NCBI GenBank assembly: GCA_044224495.1
Contig: JBGAKG010000033.1
Coordinates: 25,871 to 89,870, forward strand
Source: JBGAKG01 sp044224495
Lineage (GTDB): Bacteria; Myxococcota_A; Polyangia; Polyangiales; Polyangiaceae
Direction of reading: 5' to 3'
DNA: 64,000 bases
The notes beneath the pieces were generated by a model. The model was not told the DNA's origin. It saw nothing but the letters and a program-made list of their open reading frames with translations, and searched no databases. Below, one piece after another: positions 1 to 8,506 of the stretch (position 1 is its first letter; each line of letters opens with the position of its first letter). Both the position numbers and the translations under genes were made by a program.

Positions 1-111
1 GCGTCGACGCACATGTCGCGGACGCTCATCGCGAGCTTCGCGCTCGTCTACGTCGGGGTGATCGCGTTCGGCATGCTTGCCCGGGTGGCGGCGGGCCTCA
101 TGCTCCACTGA
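1..111 (+). CDS. C-terminal end of a membrane protein (5' truncated by window)
   Basis: An open frame runs from the first base to a TGA at 109-111. It encodes 36 residues, mostly one hydrophobic stretch (from FALVYVGVIAFG to AAGLMLH), which reads as a C-terminal transmembrane helix. The third codon positions are G or C rich, as in the neighbouring genes, so it is probably real coding sequence. Only the tail is visible, so the family cannot be named. It is convergent with the next gene, with a 6-bp gap. Confidence 0.5.
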   Translation, partial: ASTHMSRTLIASFALVYVGVIAFGMLARVAAGLMLH

Positions 112-117
112 GCGAGC

Positions 118-987
118 TCAATGGATCAGCATCCAGCCCGCGTCGGGGGTCACCTCGACGTGCATGTGGTTCTGGTGCTGCTGGTTGAAGTTGGGTGTGA
201 GGATCACGTTGAACCAGCCCTGCCGCGCGGCCTCGCAGACGAACCCCCAGAGCTCCGTCGCGGCGGGGCTCGGCTTGGCCGGTCGCGCGCCCGGCTCGCA
301 CGTTCCGGACCCGATCCGGCCGCCGTAGTCGCGCAAGACGTCGAGCTTCGTTCCGTCGCGCTTCACGTACGTGCCGATGTCGAGCGCGAGCCCCGCGCAG
401 TGCTGCTTCCCGGCGTACTTCGGGGTGCAGCCGCCGTTCTTCGCCGATCGAAACGCCGAGAAGTGGATGATCTCCACGACGTCGTGCTTCGCGAGGAGCG
501 CCGCGTAGTCGTCGACGGCGAGCGCGAGGCGGCAGTCGAAGATCTCGCTCTCCGACTTGTCGCGTTGGGCGGGCGGCAGGGCGGTGTGGACCGAGATGCC
601 GTGGAGCGGGCCCTTCAGCCGGATCGGAGCGCGAACCCCGACGACGGGAGGGTTGCGGACGAAGGCGATCTTGCGCTTCGTCAGCTCGGCCTCGCACAGG
701 GCTTGGGTCATCATCGCGTAGCGCACGGTCGGTGCTGCGCCTGCGTCCGGGATGGGCATGGCCGAGCCGATCGCGCCGGGGACGAAGAACCCAGGTGCCG
801 CGTCGGGGAGCTCGAACTCGGCCTCGCTCGCGTCGACGCCGGCGTCGAGGTCGTCGGGGGCGACGCTCGCGGACGGAGCGGGCGCTTCGTGATCCTCCGG
901 CGTCGCAGCGGGCGGGCCCGGGTCGCGCTTGCACGCTCCGAGCGCGATCAGGATCGTGATGCCGGTCGTGAGCCGAAGGCGTCCCAC
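118..987 (-). CDS. Extensin-like C-terminal domain lipoprotein (M15-like fold)
   Basis: A 289-residue secreted lipoprotein. A signal peptide ends in a lipobox LGAC (Cys19) and is followed by an Asp/Ala/Pro-rich linker to about residue 90. The C-terminal half matches the bacterial extensin-like family: HCAGLALDIG (His196, Asp203) and NHMHVEV (His274, His276) are placed like the zinc ligands of M15-type D-Ala-D-Ala peptidases. Several Cys (98, 152, 187, 197, 230, 251) could form disulfides. By family it would act on peptidoglycan in the periplasm; catalysis is inferred only. The start is GTG at 987; a TAGAGT hexamer ends 6 nt upstream, which suggests a leaderless mRNA. Confidence 0.8.
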   Translation of the reverse strand: MGRLRLTTGITILIALGACKRDPGPPAATPEDHEAPAPSASVAPDDLDAGVDASEAEFELPDAAPGFFVPGAIGSAMPIPDAGAAPTVRYAMMTQALCEAELTKRKIAFVRNPPVVGVRAPIRLKGPLHGISVHTALPPAQRDKSESEIFDCRLALAVDDYAALLAKHDVVEIIHFSAFRSAKNGGCTPKYAGKQHCAGLALDIGTYVKRDGTKLDVLRDYGGRIGSGTCEPGARPAKPSPAATELWGFVCEAARQGWFNVILTPNFNQQHQNHMHVEVTPDAGWMLIH

Positions 988-993
988 GACCGA

Positions 994-999
994 ACTCTA
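994..999 (-). promoter_or_regulatory. Putative -10 (TAGAGT), leaderless spacing
   Basis: TAGAGT on the minus strand ends 6 nt before the GTG start of the extensin-like gene. It is the same hexamer as the rRNA P2 -10 element in this window. No convincing -35 is visible. Confidence 0.35.
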
Positions 1000-1001
1000 C
1001 G

Positions 1002-2003
1002 TCATGGGCGGACCACAGGGATCGATCCTTTGGCACGCCGCGCGTGACGCGCGAGCGCGGCGCGTACGAGCTGCCGCGTGAAGCCCACGTGGCCAGCGGG
1101 ATCGTTCGCGAGGCAGAGGTCCGCGCTCCCGGCGTCCTTCGGGGGGTAGTACACGCCACAGTTCGGGTTGATCTCGAGCATGTACGGGACGCCATCTCGG
1201 TCGACGCGGAGATCGCACCGACCGAAGCTCGCCCCGTGGAGCGCGACGAAGAACCGCGCCGACACGTCCCGCAGGCGCGCGGCGAGCGCGCGATCCGTGA
1301 CCGGCACGCCCATCATCGTCCCGTAGTCGACCCACTTCAGCTTGGCGTGCTTGAACGACTCGCCCTCGGGGAACCGGTACTGGATCGGCGTGTAGGTCGT
1401 CGGGTGCGCGGGATCGTCGGGGTTCTCGGCGACGAGGACCGTGCACTCGCTCCCCTCGATGAACTCCTCGATCAGCGCCGCGCCGTGCTTCCCGATGATC
1501 TTCTTGGCTTGCGCGCGGAGACCGGCGGGCGTCGTAACGCGCGAGCGCTTCGTGAGATCGACGCTCGAGTAGCTGGAGTAGTGCTTCACGAAGAGCGGAA
1601 AGCGGAGCGTCTCCGCCGCCTTCTCGACGTCCTTCTTCGTGCGCGCCAGCACGAACGCAGGTGTCGCGATGCCCTGCGCCTTGCAGGCGCGCTTCATCGT
1701 CTTCCGCGAAGGCTCGTAGAACACGGAGGTGGCCCCCGTGAACGGAACGCCAGCGCGCTCCAGCGTCTTCACGACCTCGATGCCGGGGACGGTGAGTTGG
1801 TCCGCCGCGCCGTCACACAGGTTGAAGTAGAGGTCGAAGCCTTCGGCGATCCGCTTCTTCACCTGGCGGACCGAGGTCGGGCGCTTCAGCCACTCGACCT
1901 CCCACGTGGCTTCCGGGAAGAAAGGTCGTGGATCGCAGGGCCAGTCGTCCTTGGGAAAGGGGTCGGCGAGCAGATCCTGATTCGTCAGCAGGCAGATGCG
2001 CAT
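1002..2003 (-). CDS. ATP-grasp ligase, D-alanine-D-alanine ligase-like
   Basis: A 333-residue protein of the ATP-grasp superfamily. The start is taken at ATG 2003 (MRICLLTNQ) because the family fold begins there; an in-frame extension to 2102 looks non-coding and would run into the divergent gene. Visible elements: Lys140 in FPLFVKHYS (ATP binding), EEFIEG 179-184, DLRVD 264-268 and EINPN 277-281 (Mg ligands). The N-terminal part resembles the D-Ala-D-Ala ligase pre-ATP-grasp domain. Such stand-alone relatives join an amino acid or peptide to a carboxylate; the substrate cannot be read from sequence. An 88-bp gap separates it from the divergent GST gene. Confidence 0.75.
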   Translation of the reverse strand: MRICLLTNQDLLADPFPKDDWPCDPRPFFPEATWEVEWLKRPTSVRQVKKRIAEGFDLYFNLCDGAADQLTVPGIEVVKTLERAGVPFTGATSVFYEPSRKTMKRACKAQGIATPAFVLARTKKDVEKAAETLRFPLFVKHYSSYSSVDLTKRSRVTTPAGLRAQAKKIIGKHGAALIEEFIEGSECTVLVAENPDDPAHPTTYTPIQYRFPEGESFKHAKLKWVDYGTMMGVPVTDRALAARLRDVSARFFVALHGASFGRCDLRVDRDGVPYMLEINPNCGVYYPPKDAGSADLCLANDPAGHVGFTRQLVRAALARHARRAKGSIPVVRP

Positions 2004-2053
2004 GGCCGGAGAAGCTCGTGGCTCGGTTCGGACCGCGCGCGTTCGCGAGGTGT

Positions 2054-2082
2054 TTGCAAGCCTCCGGCACCCAGTGTATCCG
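2054..2082 (+). promoter_or_regulatory. Putative sigma70-type promoter of the GST gene
   Basis: TTGCAA (2054-2059), a 17-bp spacer and TATCCG (2077-2082) lie in the divergent intergenic region. The -10 ends 9 nt before the ATG at 2092, so the leader would be very short. Confidence 0.4.
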
Positions 2083-2091
2083 CCGGTGGCC

Positions 2092-2763
2092 ATGAAGCCC
2101 ATCCTCTACGTCGGCAACCAGAACTACTCCTCCTGGTCGATGCGACCTTGGCTCGCGTTGAAGTGGGGCGCGATCGAGCACGAGCTGCGCGTGATCCCCC
2201 TCGGCGGTGAAGGCTACGCGAAGCGCGCGATGCCCTCCGTGCTCGCCGTCTCGCCGTCGGGCACGGTCCCGTCGCTCCACGTCGCCGAGGGCGTCGTGTT
2301 GAACGACTCGCTCGCGATCTCGGAGTGGGCCGCGGAGCAGGCGCCCGCCGCCGAGCTCTGGCCGCGCGACCCGATGGCGCGCGCAGTGGCGCGCTCCGCC
2401 GCGTGCGAGATGCACTCGGGGTTCACCGCGCTGCGCTCGAAGATGCCGTGCAACGTTCGCCGGCGAACCGAGCCGCGCACTCCCGAGGGTGACGTGAAGC
2501 GCGACGTGGAGCGCATCGTCGCGCTCTGGACCGAGCTTCGTTCCCGCTGGGGCGGAGCGGGTCCGTACCTTTTTGGGACGAGGCCCAGCATTGCGGACGC
2601 GTTCTTCACCCCGGTGGCGACGCGCTTCCGGACCTATGGCGTCACGCTGCCGGCACCCGCCTCCGAGTATGCGGCCGCGCTCCTCGCGAACCCCGCGTTC
2701 CGCGAGTGGGAGGCCGCAGGAGCGGCGGAGACGTGGACGATGCCGATGTGGGATTCGGTGTAG
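2092..2763 (+). CDS. Glutathione S-transferase family protein
   Basis: A 223-residue cytosolic protein of usual GST length. The N-terminal thioredoxin-like domain contains NYSSWSMRPWLALK (residues 11-24), where a Ser or Tyr is normally the thiolate-activating residue, then the cis-Pro GTVPSL and the glutathione-gamma-Glu contact NDSLAISEW. The all-alpha C-terminal domain contains the hydrophobic staple/N-cap type SIADAFFTPV. The start at ATG 2092 fits the family. It is likely involved in glutathione conjugation or detoxification; the substrate is unknown. It is transcribed divergently from the ATP-grasp gene and convergent with the RCC1 lipoprotein (6-bp gap). Confidence 0.85.
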   Translation: MKPILYVGNQNYSSWSMRPWLALKWGAIEHELRVIPLGGEGYAKRAMPSVLAVSPSGTVPSLHVAEGVVLNDSLAISEWAAEQAPAAELWPRDPMARAVARSAACEMHSGFTALRSKMPCNVRRRTEPRTPEGDVKRDVERIVALWTELRSRWGGAGPYLFGTRPSIADAFFTPVATRFRTYGVTLPAPASEYAAALLANPAFREWEAAGAAETWTMPMWDSV

Positions 2764-2769
2764 GACCGC

Positions 2770-5082
2770 TCAGTACCCGACGACCGATTGCGGCACGCCG
2801 CTCGTGAACGTGCTTCCGTCGGCGAGCTCGCCGATCGGATTCTCGCCCCAGCACCACACCGTCCCGTCCTGGAGCGAGGCGCAAGTCGTGTCGTCGTGGG
2901 CGGAGAGGAGCGTCGCGTTCGTGAGTCCCTTCACCTGCACGGGGGCCGGTGAGCTCAGCGTGGCGCCGTTGCCGAGCTGACCGAGTCGGCCCGCACCCCA
3001 GCACCACACCGTCCCATCGTCGAGGATGGCGCACGTGTGCGCGCGCCCCGCCGACACGACCTTGGCCGTCTTCGCGAGCGGCACCGTGTGCGGCGTGGGG
3101 CCGTCGCCCGAGCCGGTGATCTGCCCGTCGTCGTTGTTGCCCCAGCACCGCACGGAGCCATCGCCGAGGAGCGCGCAGCTGTGCGCGCCACCGGCGGTGA
3201 CGGCCTTCGGAGTGGCGGACTTCAGATCGATCGTCGTCGGGGTGGACGTGCCGTCCCACGTGCCGGCCTGACCACCCCAGCTCGCGCCCCAGCACCAGAC
3301 GTTGTTGCCCGCGATCGCGCACGCGTGCACGTTGCCGGTGGAGAGATCGGTCGCTCCGCTCAGGTACGTCGGCGTGCCGTCGATCTGGACCTTCACCGGC
3401 GACTTGCTGTCGCCGCCCGGTCGCCCCAGGCGCCCGTTGTCGTTGCGCCCCGAGCACACCACGTCCCCGTTCTGGAGCAGCGCGCACGTGAAATCGTCGC
3501 CGCCGGAGACCAGCTTCGCGGGGCCGGCACCGAACGTCTGCGGCATGCCGGCGCTGCTCGCCGCGCCTTGCCCGAGCTGGCCGTAGTAGCCCGCTCCGAC
3601 GCACTTGAGCGTGCCGTCGTTCAGGAGGGCGCAGACGTGATTGTTGCCGCACGCCACGCTCTTCACGTTCGCGGCGAGTGACGGGATCGCGAGCGGCGTG
3701 CCGCTGGCGGCGATCGCGTTGTCGTCGGTCAGCTGACCGTCCCAGTTCGCGCCCCAGCAGGTGAGCGCGCCGTTCGTGACCGTGCACCCGTTGAACGTGC
3801 CCATCGCGAGGGCGCTCACGCCGGCGAGGCCGACCGCCTTCAAGGGCTCTGCCGTCATCAAGCGCACGCCGCGCCCGAGGCGTCCATCGACGTCCGAGCC
3901 CCAACACGAGACGCGCCCCGCTCCCCACACCGCGCACACGTGGTCGTAGCCGAACGCGAGGCTCTTCACCTGCGCGATGCCAGCGACCGGAACCGGGGTC
4001 GTGAGTCGGTTGGGGGGCGACTTGTCGCCCACGCCGATCTGCCGCCAGCCGTTCCAGCCCCAACACATCACCGAGCCATCCTTCTTGGCCGCGCACGAAG
4101 CGACGTTGCCGTTCGCGACGGCGACGGCGTCGCTCAAGAGCGCGACGAGCACGGGCGTGTCGTGGGTCGAGGTGTCGCCGACCCCGAGCGCGCCCTCCCA
4201 GCCGGAGCCCCAACAGCGGACGTCGCCCGTGGCTCCGATCGCGCACACGTGTTGTGCCGACGAGCCGGCCCCGATGGCGATGACGCCCGAGAGCGAAGGA
4301 ACCTTCGTCGGCGAGGACTTGTCGTTCGGCGCGTCACCGTTGCCGAGGGAGCCGTTCTCGTTCTCGCCCCAACAGTAGACGTCACCCGACTTCACGAGCG
4401 CGCACGTCCCCCGCGTGTACGACGCGAGCTGCGTGACGTCGGTGAGCCCGGGGACGGGCGCCGGCTGCGAGCGTGCGTTCGTCGTCCCGTCGCCGAGCTG
4501 CCCCGACGAGTTGTAGCCCCAACACGCGACGGTGCCGTCCTTCCGGAGCGCGCACGAGTGATAGTAGCCGAGCGAGATCTGCGTCGCGTCGGTCAGACCG
4601 GCGACGGGGACGGGGAAGCGCGACGCGTTGTTCGTTCCATCGCCGAGCTCGCCGTGGTCGTCGTTTCCCCAACACGACACGACGCCGCTCTTCCGGACGA
4701 CGCACGCGTGATTTCCACCGGCCGAGATGCTCGCGCCGTCGGCGACGTCCTTCACGAGGGTGGGCGTGCTCGACGAGAGGTCGGTCGCGTTCCCCAGCCG
4801 GCCCGAGCCGCCGTTGTAGCCCCAACACGTGATGGTGCCGTCGGCGCGGAGCGCGCACGAGAAGCCATCGCCGTTCGCGACGGCGGTCGCTTGGACGGGC
4901 GGCGGACCGCCCTCGGGGATGTTGGAGTCGGTACCGCCGTCGGTGCCGCTGGCGGAGAACACGCCGTCGTAGCTCACACCGAACATGCACCCGGCGGCGA
5001 GCGAGGCGAGCCCTGCAGCAGCAAGCACGCCGCCCCCGAAGGACGCCGACGCGATCGAGCGCGCGAAGCGGCGAGAAGCCAT
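2770..5082 (-). CDS. RCC1-repeat lipoprotein with 14 blades
   Basis: A 770-residue exported protein: an RR-containing signal peptide with lipobox LAAGC (Cys32), a short Gly/Asp linker, then RCC1-type repeats. I count 14 consecutive units of about 48-54 residues, each opening with C(A/V)x and carrying a CWGxNxxGxLG-like turn. Fourteen equals two 7-bladed propellers; the last unit is short, so the N-terminal strand could close the ring. Each unit carries two Cys, suggesting intra-blade disulfides in an extracytoplasmic protein. Two units (9 and 10) have CVG and CSG in place of CWG. Function is unknown; RCC1 propellers are mostly binding scaffolds. TACCTT ends 6 nt before the ATG. Confidence 0.9.
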   Translation of the reverse strand: MASRRFARSIASASFGGGVLAAAGLASLAAGCMFGVSYDGVFSASGTDGGTDSNIPEGGPPPVQATAVANGDGFSCALRADGTITCWGYNGGSGRLGNATDLSSSTPTLVKDVADGASISAGGNHACVVRKSGVVSCWGNDDHGELGDGTNNASRFPVPVAGLTDATQISLGYYHSCALRKDGTVACWGYNSSGQLGDGTTNARSQPAPVPGLTDVTQLASYTRGTCALVKSGDVYCWGENENGSLGNGDAPNDKSSPTKVPSLSGVIAIGAGSSAQHVCAIGATGDVRCWGSGWEGALGVGDTSTHDTPVLVALLSDAVAVANGNVASCAAKKDGSVMCWGWNGWRQIGVGDKSPPNRLTTPVPVAGIAQVKSLAFGYDHVCAVWGAGRVSCWGSDVDGRLGRGVRLMTAEPLKAVGLAGVSALAMGTFNGCTVTNGALTCWGANWDGQLTDDNAIAASGTPLAIPSLAANVKSVACGNNHVCALLNDGTLKCVGAGYYGQLGQGAASSAGMPQTFGAGPAKLVSGGDDFTCALLQNGDVVCSGRNDNGRLGRPGGDSKSPVKVQIDGTPTYLSGATDLSTGNVHACAIAGNNVWCWGASWGGQAGTWDGTSTPTTIDLKSATPKAVTAGGAHSCALLGDGSVRCWGNNDDGQITGSGDGPTPHTVPLAKTAKVVSAGRAHTCAILDDGTVWCWGAGRLGQLGNGATLSSPAPVQVKGLTNATLLSAHDDTTCASLQDGTVWCWGENPIGELADGSTFTSGVPQSVVGY

Positions 5083-5088
5083 CCTCTC

Positions 5089-5094
5089 AAGGTA
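5089..5094 (-). promoter_or_regulatory. Putative -10 (TACCTT), leaderless spacing
   Basis: Minus-strand TACCTT lies exactly 6 nt before the ATG of the RCC1 lipoprotein gene, so transcription would begin at or next to the start codon. The -35 region is not recognisable. Confidence 0.35.
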
Positions 5095-5223
5095 CCAGAG
5101 GAAGCGAGCGAATCGATGCCGCTGAAGCTCCCGAGGGAGCAGGTAGCGCTGTAGTCGCGTGTAGGTAAAGCCTGCTCAGGAGTTTGCATTTCCGCCACCC
5201 AAGTCGGTTACGCTGAAGGATCC

Positions 5224-6681
5224 ATGCAGTCGGTGGATCGGAGCTCAGGTCACGGCGCACCGAGCGCGGCATCGCCGCTCGTGATCGGGCGCTACGCCAT
5301 CTTCGACGCGATCGCGTCCGGGGGAATGGCGAAGGTGCACCTCGGCCGTCTCATGGGACCGGTCGGCTTCTCGCGCACCGTCGCGATCAAGCGGCTTCAC
5401 CCGCAATACGCGGGGGATCCGGACTTCACCGCGATGTTCCTGGACGAGGCACGCTTGGCGGCGCGCGTTCAGCACCCCAACGTCGTCCCGACCCTCGATG
5501 TCCTGCAGAGCGAGCACGAGCTCCTGCTCGTGATGGAGTACGTCCGCGGCGAGTCGCTCAGCCGGCTCGTGCGCGCGGCGCGGGAGCAGAAGACGCGGCT
5601 TCCCCCGCGGATCGTCGTGGCGATCGTCTCCGGCGCGCTCCAGGGCCTCCACGCCGCCCACGAGGCGCTCGACGAGAAGGGCAAACCGCTCGGACTCGTG
5701 CATCGCGACATGTCTCCGCAGAACGTGCTCGTCGGCGTCGACGGCACGGCACGCGTGCTCGACTTCGGGGTCGCCCGCGCCGAGGGGCGTCTCCAGACCA
5801 CGCGCGAAGGGCAAGTGAAGGGGAAGATCCTCTACATGCCCCCCGAGCAGCTCGCGGCGCAGCCGGTCACGCGAACGGCGGACATCTACGCCTCGGGCGT
5901 GCTCCTGTTCGAGGCGCTCACCGGCGTGCGCATGTTCGCGGGCGAGGACGACAACGCGGCGATCACGCGCATCCTCAAGAACGACATCCGGGTCCCGAGC
6001 GAAGTGGATCCCGAGCTGGCCCCGTTCGACGAGATCTGCCGGCGCGCGACGTCCGCCGAGCCCACCCATCGCTATCCGACCGCACGCGAGATGGCGTTCG
6101 AGATCGAGAAGGTGATCTCGCCCGCGTCCAACGCCGAGGTCGGCGAGTGGGTGCAGCGGCTCGCGACGGCGAACCTGGATGCTCGCGCGCGCAAGGTGGC
6201 GGAGATCGAGAGCTCCACGTCGATCACCGGTGTGTCCACGCTGCCGCCTCCGTCGGACAAGTCGGGCGTGAAGCCCGCCGGCGGCGCACCGCGGAGCGAG
6301 CCGCCGCCGGCGAAGACGTCGCGCGTGCTCGTCGGCGCGCTCGTGGGGCTCGGTCTTCTGCTCGTCGGAGCGGCGGTGGTCATCGCGTACCTTCTTGGGA
6401 CGAGAGGGGCGGCAACGGCGGCTGCGCTCCCGCCCGCGCCGAGCGCCTCGGCGGCGGCTCCGCCAGCGGAGACCGGACCTGCCCTCTCGCCGCCGCCGAC
6501 CACCGCCGGGCCGACCGCTTCGGCCACGCCGACGACGACGGTCGCCCCGACCGCCACGCCCAAGGCGACGGCGAAGGCTCCGCCGACCGCGACGGTCGTG
6601 GCGAAGCCGGCCGTCAACTGCAACCCGCCCTGGACGATCGACAAGCAGGGCCACAAGCACTTCATCCCGGAGTGCAACTGA
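5224..6681 (+). CDS. Membrane-anchored eukaryote-type Ser/Thr protein kinase
   Basis: A 485-residue kinase. The domain spans about residues 22-300 with a glycine loop ASGGMAKVH (31-39), VAIK Lys56, alpha-C Glu75, HRD 160-162 with Asn167, DFG 180-182 and PPE 206-208; all catalytic residues are present, so it should be active. A Pro/Ser linker, one TM helix (about 368-391) and a short Ala/Pro/Thr-rich extracytoplasmic tail follow, ending in a small motif with one Cys. The start ATG 5224 is preceded by GAAGGA. The next gene starts at 6681, overlapping the stop (TGATG), so both are translationally coupled. The same two-gene module recurs at 41771-44696. Confidence 0.9.
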   Translation: MQSVDRSSGHGAPSAASPLVIGRYAIFDAIASGGMAKVHLGRLMGPVGFSRTVAIKRLHPQYAGDPDFTAMFLDEARLAARVQHPNVVPTLDVLQSEHELLLVMEYVRGESLSRLVRAAREQKTRLPPRIVVAIVSGALQGLHAAHEALDEKGKPLGLVHRDMSPQNVLVGVDGTARVLDFGVARAEGRLQTTREGQVKGKILYMPPEQLAAQPVTRTADIYASGVLLFEALTGVRMFAGEDDNAAITRILKNDIRVPSEVDPELAPFDEICRRATSAEPTHRYPTAREMAFEIEKVISPASNAEVGEWVQRLATANLDARARKVAEIESSTSITGVSTLPPPSDKSGVKPAGGAPRSEPPPAKTSRVLVGALVGLGLLLVGAAVVIAYLLGTRGAATAAALPPAPSASAAAPPAETGPALSPPPTTAGPTASATPTTTVAPTATPKATAKAPPTATVVAKPAVNCNPPWTIDKQGHKHFIPECN

Positions 6682-7538
6682 TGCGCTCCGCGCCGTTCCT
6701 CGCGCTCGCGCTCGTGCTCGCCGCTGCACCGGCGCTCGCCGCCGATCGCAAGGCCTGCATCCAGGCCGCCGACGACGGGCAGAAGCTCCGCGACGACGGC
6801 AAGCTCTCCGACGCGCGGGACAAGTTCCTCGTCTGCGCGGACAAGGGGTGCCCGGCGGCCGTCTCCAAGCAGTGCCTGGAGTGGGTGGCCGAGGTCGATC
6901 ACGACACCCCGACGATCGCGTTCCGCGCGAAGGATCCGAGCGGCAAGGAAGTCTTCGACGTCCAGGTGTTCGTCGACGACAAATCGCTCGTCGATGGCAT
7001 CGCGCCGAAGTCGTTCCCGGTCGATCCGGGGAAGCATCGCGTCCGATTCGTCCGCCACGATGGGACCACCGCGGAGGACACCGTGCTCGTCCGCACGGCG
7101 GAGAAGGATCGCATCATCGAGCTGTCGCTGAAGGGCGCGTCCGCGGCCACGACCGGTCCCACCGAGCCACCGCCGGCGGGGAGCGGAGGGTCGAGTGGGG
7201 GCGGGTTCCGCTTCCCGTGGCCCGCGTGGGTCGGCGTCGGGTTGATGGTCGTCGGCGGCGTGGGCACGGCAGCGTTCGCGCTCTCGGCCAACGCCGAGGA
7301 GTCCGACCTCCGCGCGACGTGCGCCCCCAAGTGCGATCCGTCGCTCCAGTCGAGCATCGACACCAAGCTGATCCTCGCGAACGTCTCGCTCGGGCTCGGC
7401 ATCGCGGGCGTGGGGCTCGCCGTGATCGCGACCATCGTCGCCAACGTCGGTCACAAGGAACCCCCGGCCGCAGCGACGGGCCTGCTGCTCGCGCCGCTGC
7501 CGGGCGGCGGCGCGGTGGGCTGGGCGGGCGCGTTCTGA
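6681..7538 (+). CDS. Secreted/two-TM partner of Ser/Thr kinase (TPR/PEGA-like)
   Basis: A 285-residue protein with a cleavable signal peptide (ends APALAADRK), a Cys-containing helical segment (residues about 22-75, TPR-like by eye), a beta-rich stretch VQVFVDDKSLVDG resembling a PEGA-type domain, a Gly/Pro linker, and two TM helices flanking a short loop with a Cys pair (TCAPKCD). It overlaps the kinase stop by one base, so co-expression is certain by arrangement. I infer it works with the kinase at the membrane, perhaps sensing or scaffolding. Its paralogue at 43734 has the same order of parts. The stop abuts the convergent SDR gene stop (TGATCA). Confidence 0.7.
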   Translation: MRSAPFLALALVLAAAPALAADRKACIQAADDGQKLRDDGKLSDARDKFLVCADKGCPAAVSKQCLEWVAEVDHDTPTIAFRAKDPSGKEVFDVQVFVDDKSLVDGIAPKSFPVDPGKHRVRFVRHDGTTAEDTVLVRTAEKDRIIELSLKGASAATTGPTEPPPAGSGGSSGGGFRFPWPAWVGVGLMVVGGVGTAAFALSANAEESDLRATCAPKCDPSLQSSIDTKLILANVSLGLGIAGVGLAVIATIVANVGHKEPPAAATGLLLAPLPGGGAVGWAGAF

Positions 7539-8432
7539 TCAGCCTGCAGCGCTCGCAGCGCGCAGCGCAGGGGCGAGCTTCTTCTTCGTGAGGCCGGTCA
7601 TCTGCGCGAGGATCGCGTCCATGAGCGACGTCGGGAGCCAGCTGAAGAGCGCGAGCAGCGCGTACGTGCGCCACGGCCGCACGTAGCGCGCCGACGGGCT
7701 GCGGCTCGTGACCGCGGTCTCGATCGCGCGTGCGATGTGCTCCGGACCGACGGCGGTGCCGTCGAACTTCGCGCGCATCGCGTCCGCGTCGGCGATCGCG
7801 CCCGCGTAGGGAGAGCGGTTCGCCTCGGGGATCGTACCCATGGCGACCTCGGCGAACTCGGTCGCGATCGAACCGGGCTCGATGACCACGACCTTCACGC
7901 CGAACGGACGCAGCTCCACGCGCAGCGCATCCGACAGGGACTCGACCGCGTACTTCGTCGAGTTGTAGGCCCCCATCATCGGGAAGGTGAGCTTGCCGCC
8001 CACGCTGGAGACGTTCACCACGCGCCCATCGCCACGCTCGCGCATCTGCGGGACGAACGCGCGCGTCATCGCCATCAAACCGAAGACGTTCGTCTCGTAC
8101 TGGGCGCGGAGCGACTCGTCGCTGATCTCCTCGAGCGGCCCGACGGTGCCGAAGCCGGCGTTGTTCACGAGCGCGTCGATGCCGTAGCCGTCCGTGCGCT
8201 TCGCGATCTCGGCTTTCGCCGCGGCGATCGACTCGGGCTTCGTCACGTCGAGGACGAGCGTCTCGAGCGTCGTGATGCCGGCGCTCCGAGCCTCCTTCTC
8301 GATCGCCTCGAGCACGTGCGCGCGGCGCCCCGTCGCGAAGACGCGGTGCCCCTTCCGAGCGAGGTACAGCGCCGTCGCCCGCCCGATGCCTGCCGTCGCG
8401 CCCGTGATGAGGATGATCTTCTTCGTCGCCAT
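7539..8432 (-). CDS. Short-chain dehydrogenase/reductase
   Basis: A 297-residue classical SDR: NAD(P)-binding TGATAGIG at residues 10-17, NNAG at 90-93, Ser142/143, Tyr156 and Lys160 forming the catalytic set YxxxK. An Arg after the second beta strand (GRR) favours NADP(H). The C-terminal extension contains a hydrophobic patch (YALLALFSWLP) often seen in membrane-associated lipid SDRs. The start ATG 8432 has AAGGAG 7 nt upstream. A palindromic operator lies 38 bp upstream and the TetR gene precedes it on the same strand, so it is probably repressed by that regulator together with the enoyl-CoA hydratase. The substrate is likely lipid or acyl-derived (inference). Confidence 0.88.
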   Translation of the reverse strand: MATKKIILITGATAGIGRATALYLARKGHRVFATGRRAHVLEAIEKEARSAGITTLETLVLDVTKPESIAAAKAEIAKRTDGYGIDALVNNAGFGTVGPLEEISDESLRAQYETNVFGLMAMTRAFVPQMRERGDGRVVNVSSVGGKLTFPMMGAYNSTKYAVESLSDALRVELRPFGVKVVVIEPGSIATEFAEVAMGTIPEANRSPYAGAIADADAMRAKFDGTAVGPEHIARAIETAVTSRSPSARYVRPWRTYALLALFSWLPTSLMDAILAQMTGLTKKKLAPALRAASAAG

Positions 8433-8470
8433 GACTCTGCTCCTTGAAGTGGATGAAATGTCCGAGAAGC

Positions 8471-8488
8471 GGAATGAATGTTCATTCC
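8471..8488. promoter_or_regulatory. TetR operator, copy 1
   Basis: An 18-bp site, ggaatgaatgttcattcc: two perfect 8-bp inverted arms (ggaatgaa/ttcattcc) around a 2-bp centre. It lies between the TetR gene stop and the SDR start. The identical arms occur at 9096-9113 beside the TetR start. Confidence 0.85.
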
Positions 8489-8506
8489 GTGACCTGCAAA
8501 AAAAAC

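Noticed and set aside
98..1195. Long Arg/Ala-rich open frames opposite or overlapping real genes throughout the window
   Set aside because: In very GC-rich DNA stop codons are rare, so shadow frames are common; these show Arg/Pro-rich low-complexity composition and overlap genes with clear domain evidence.
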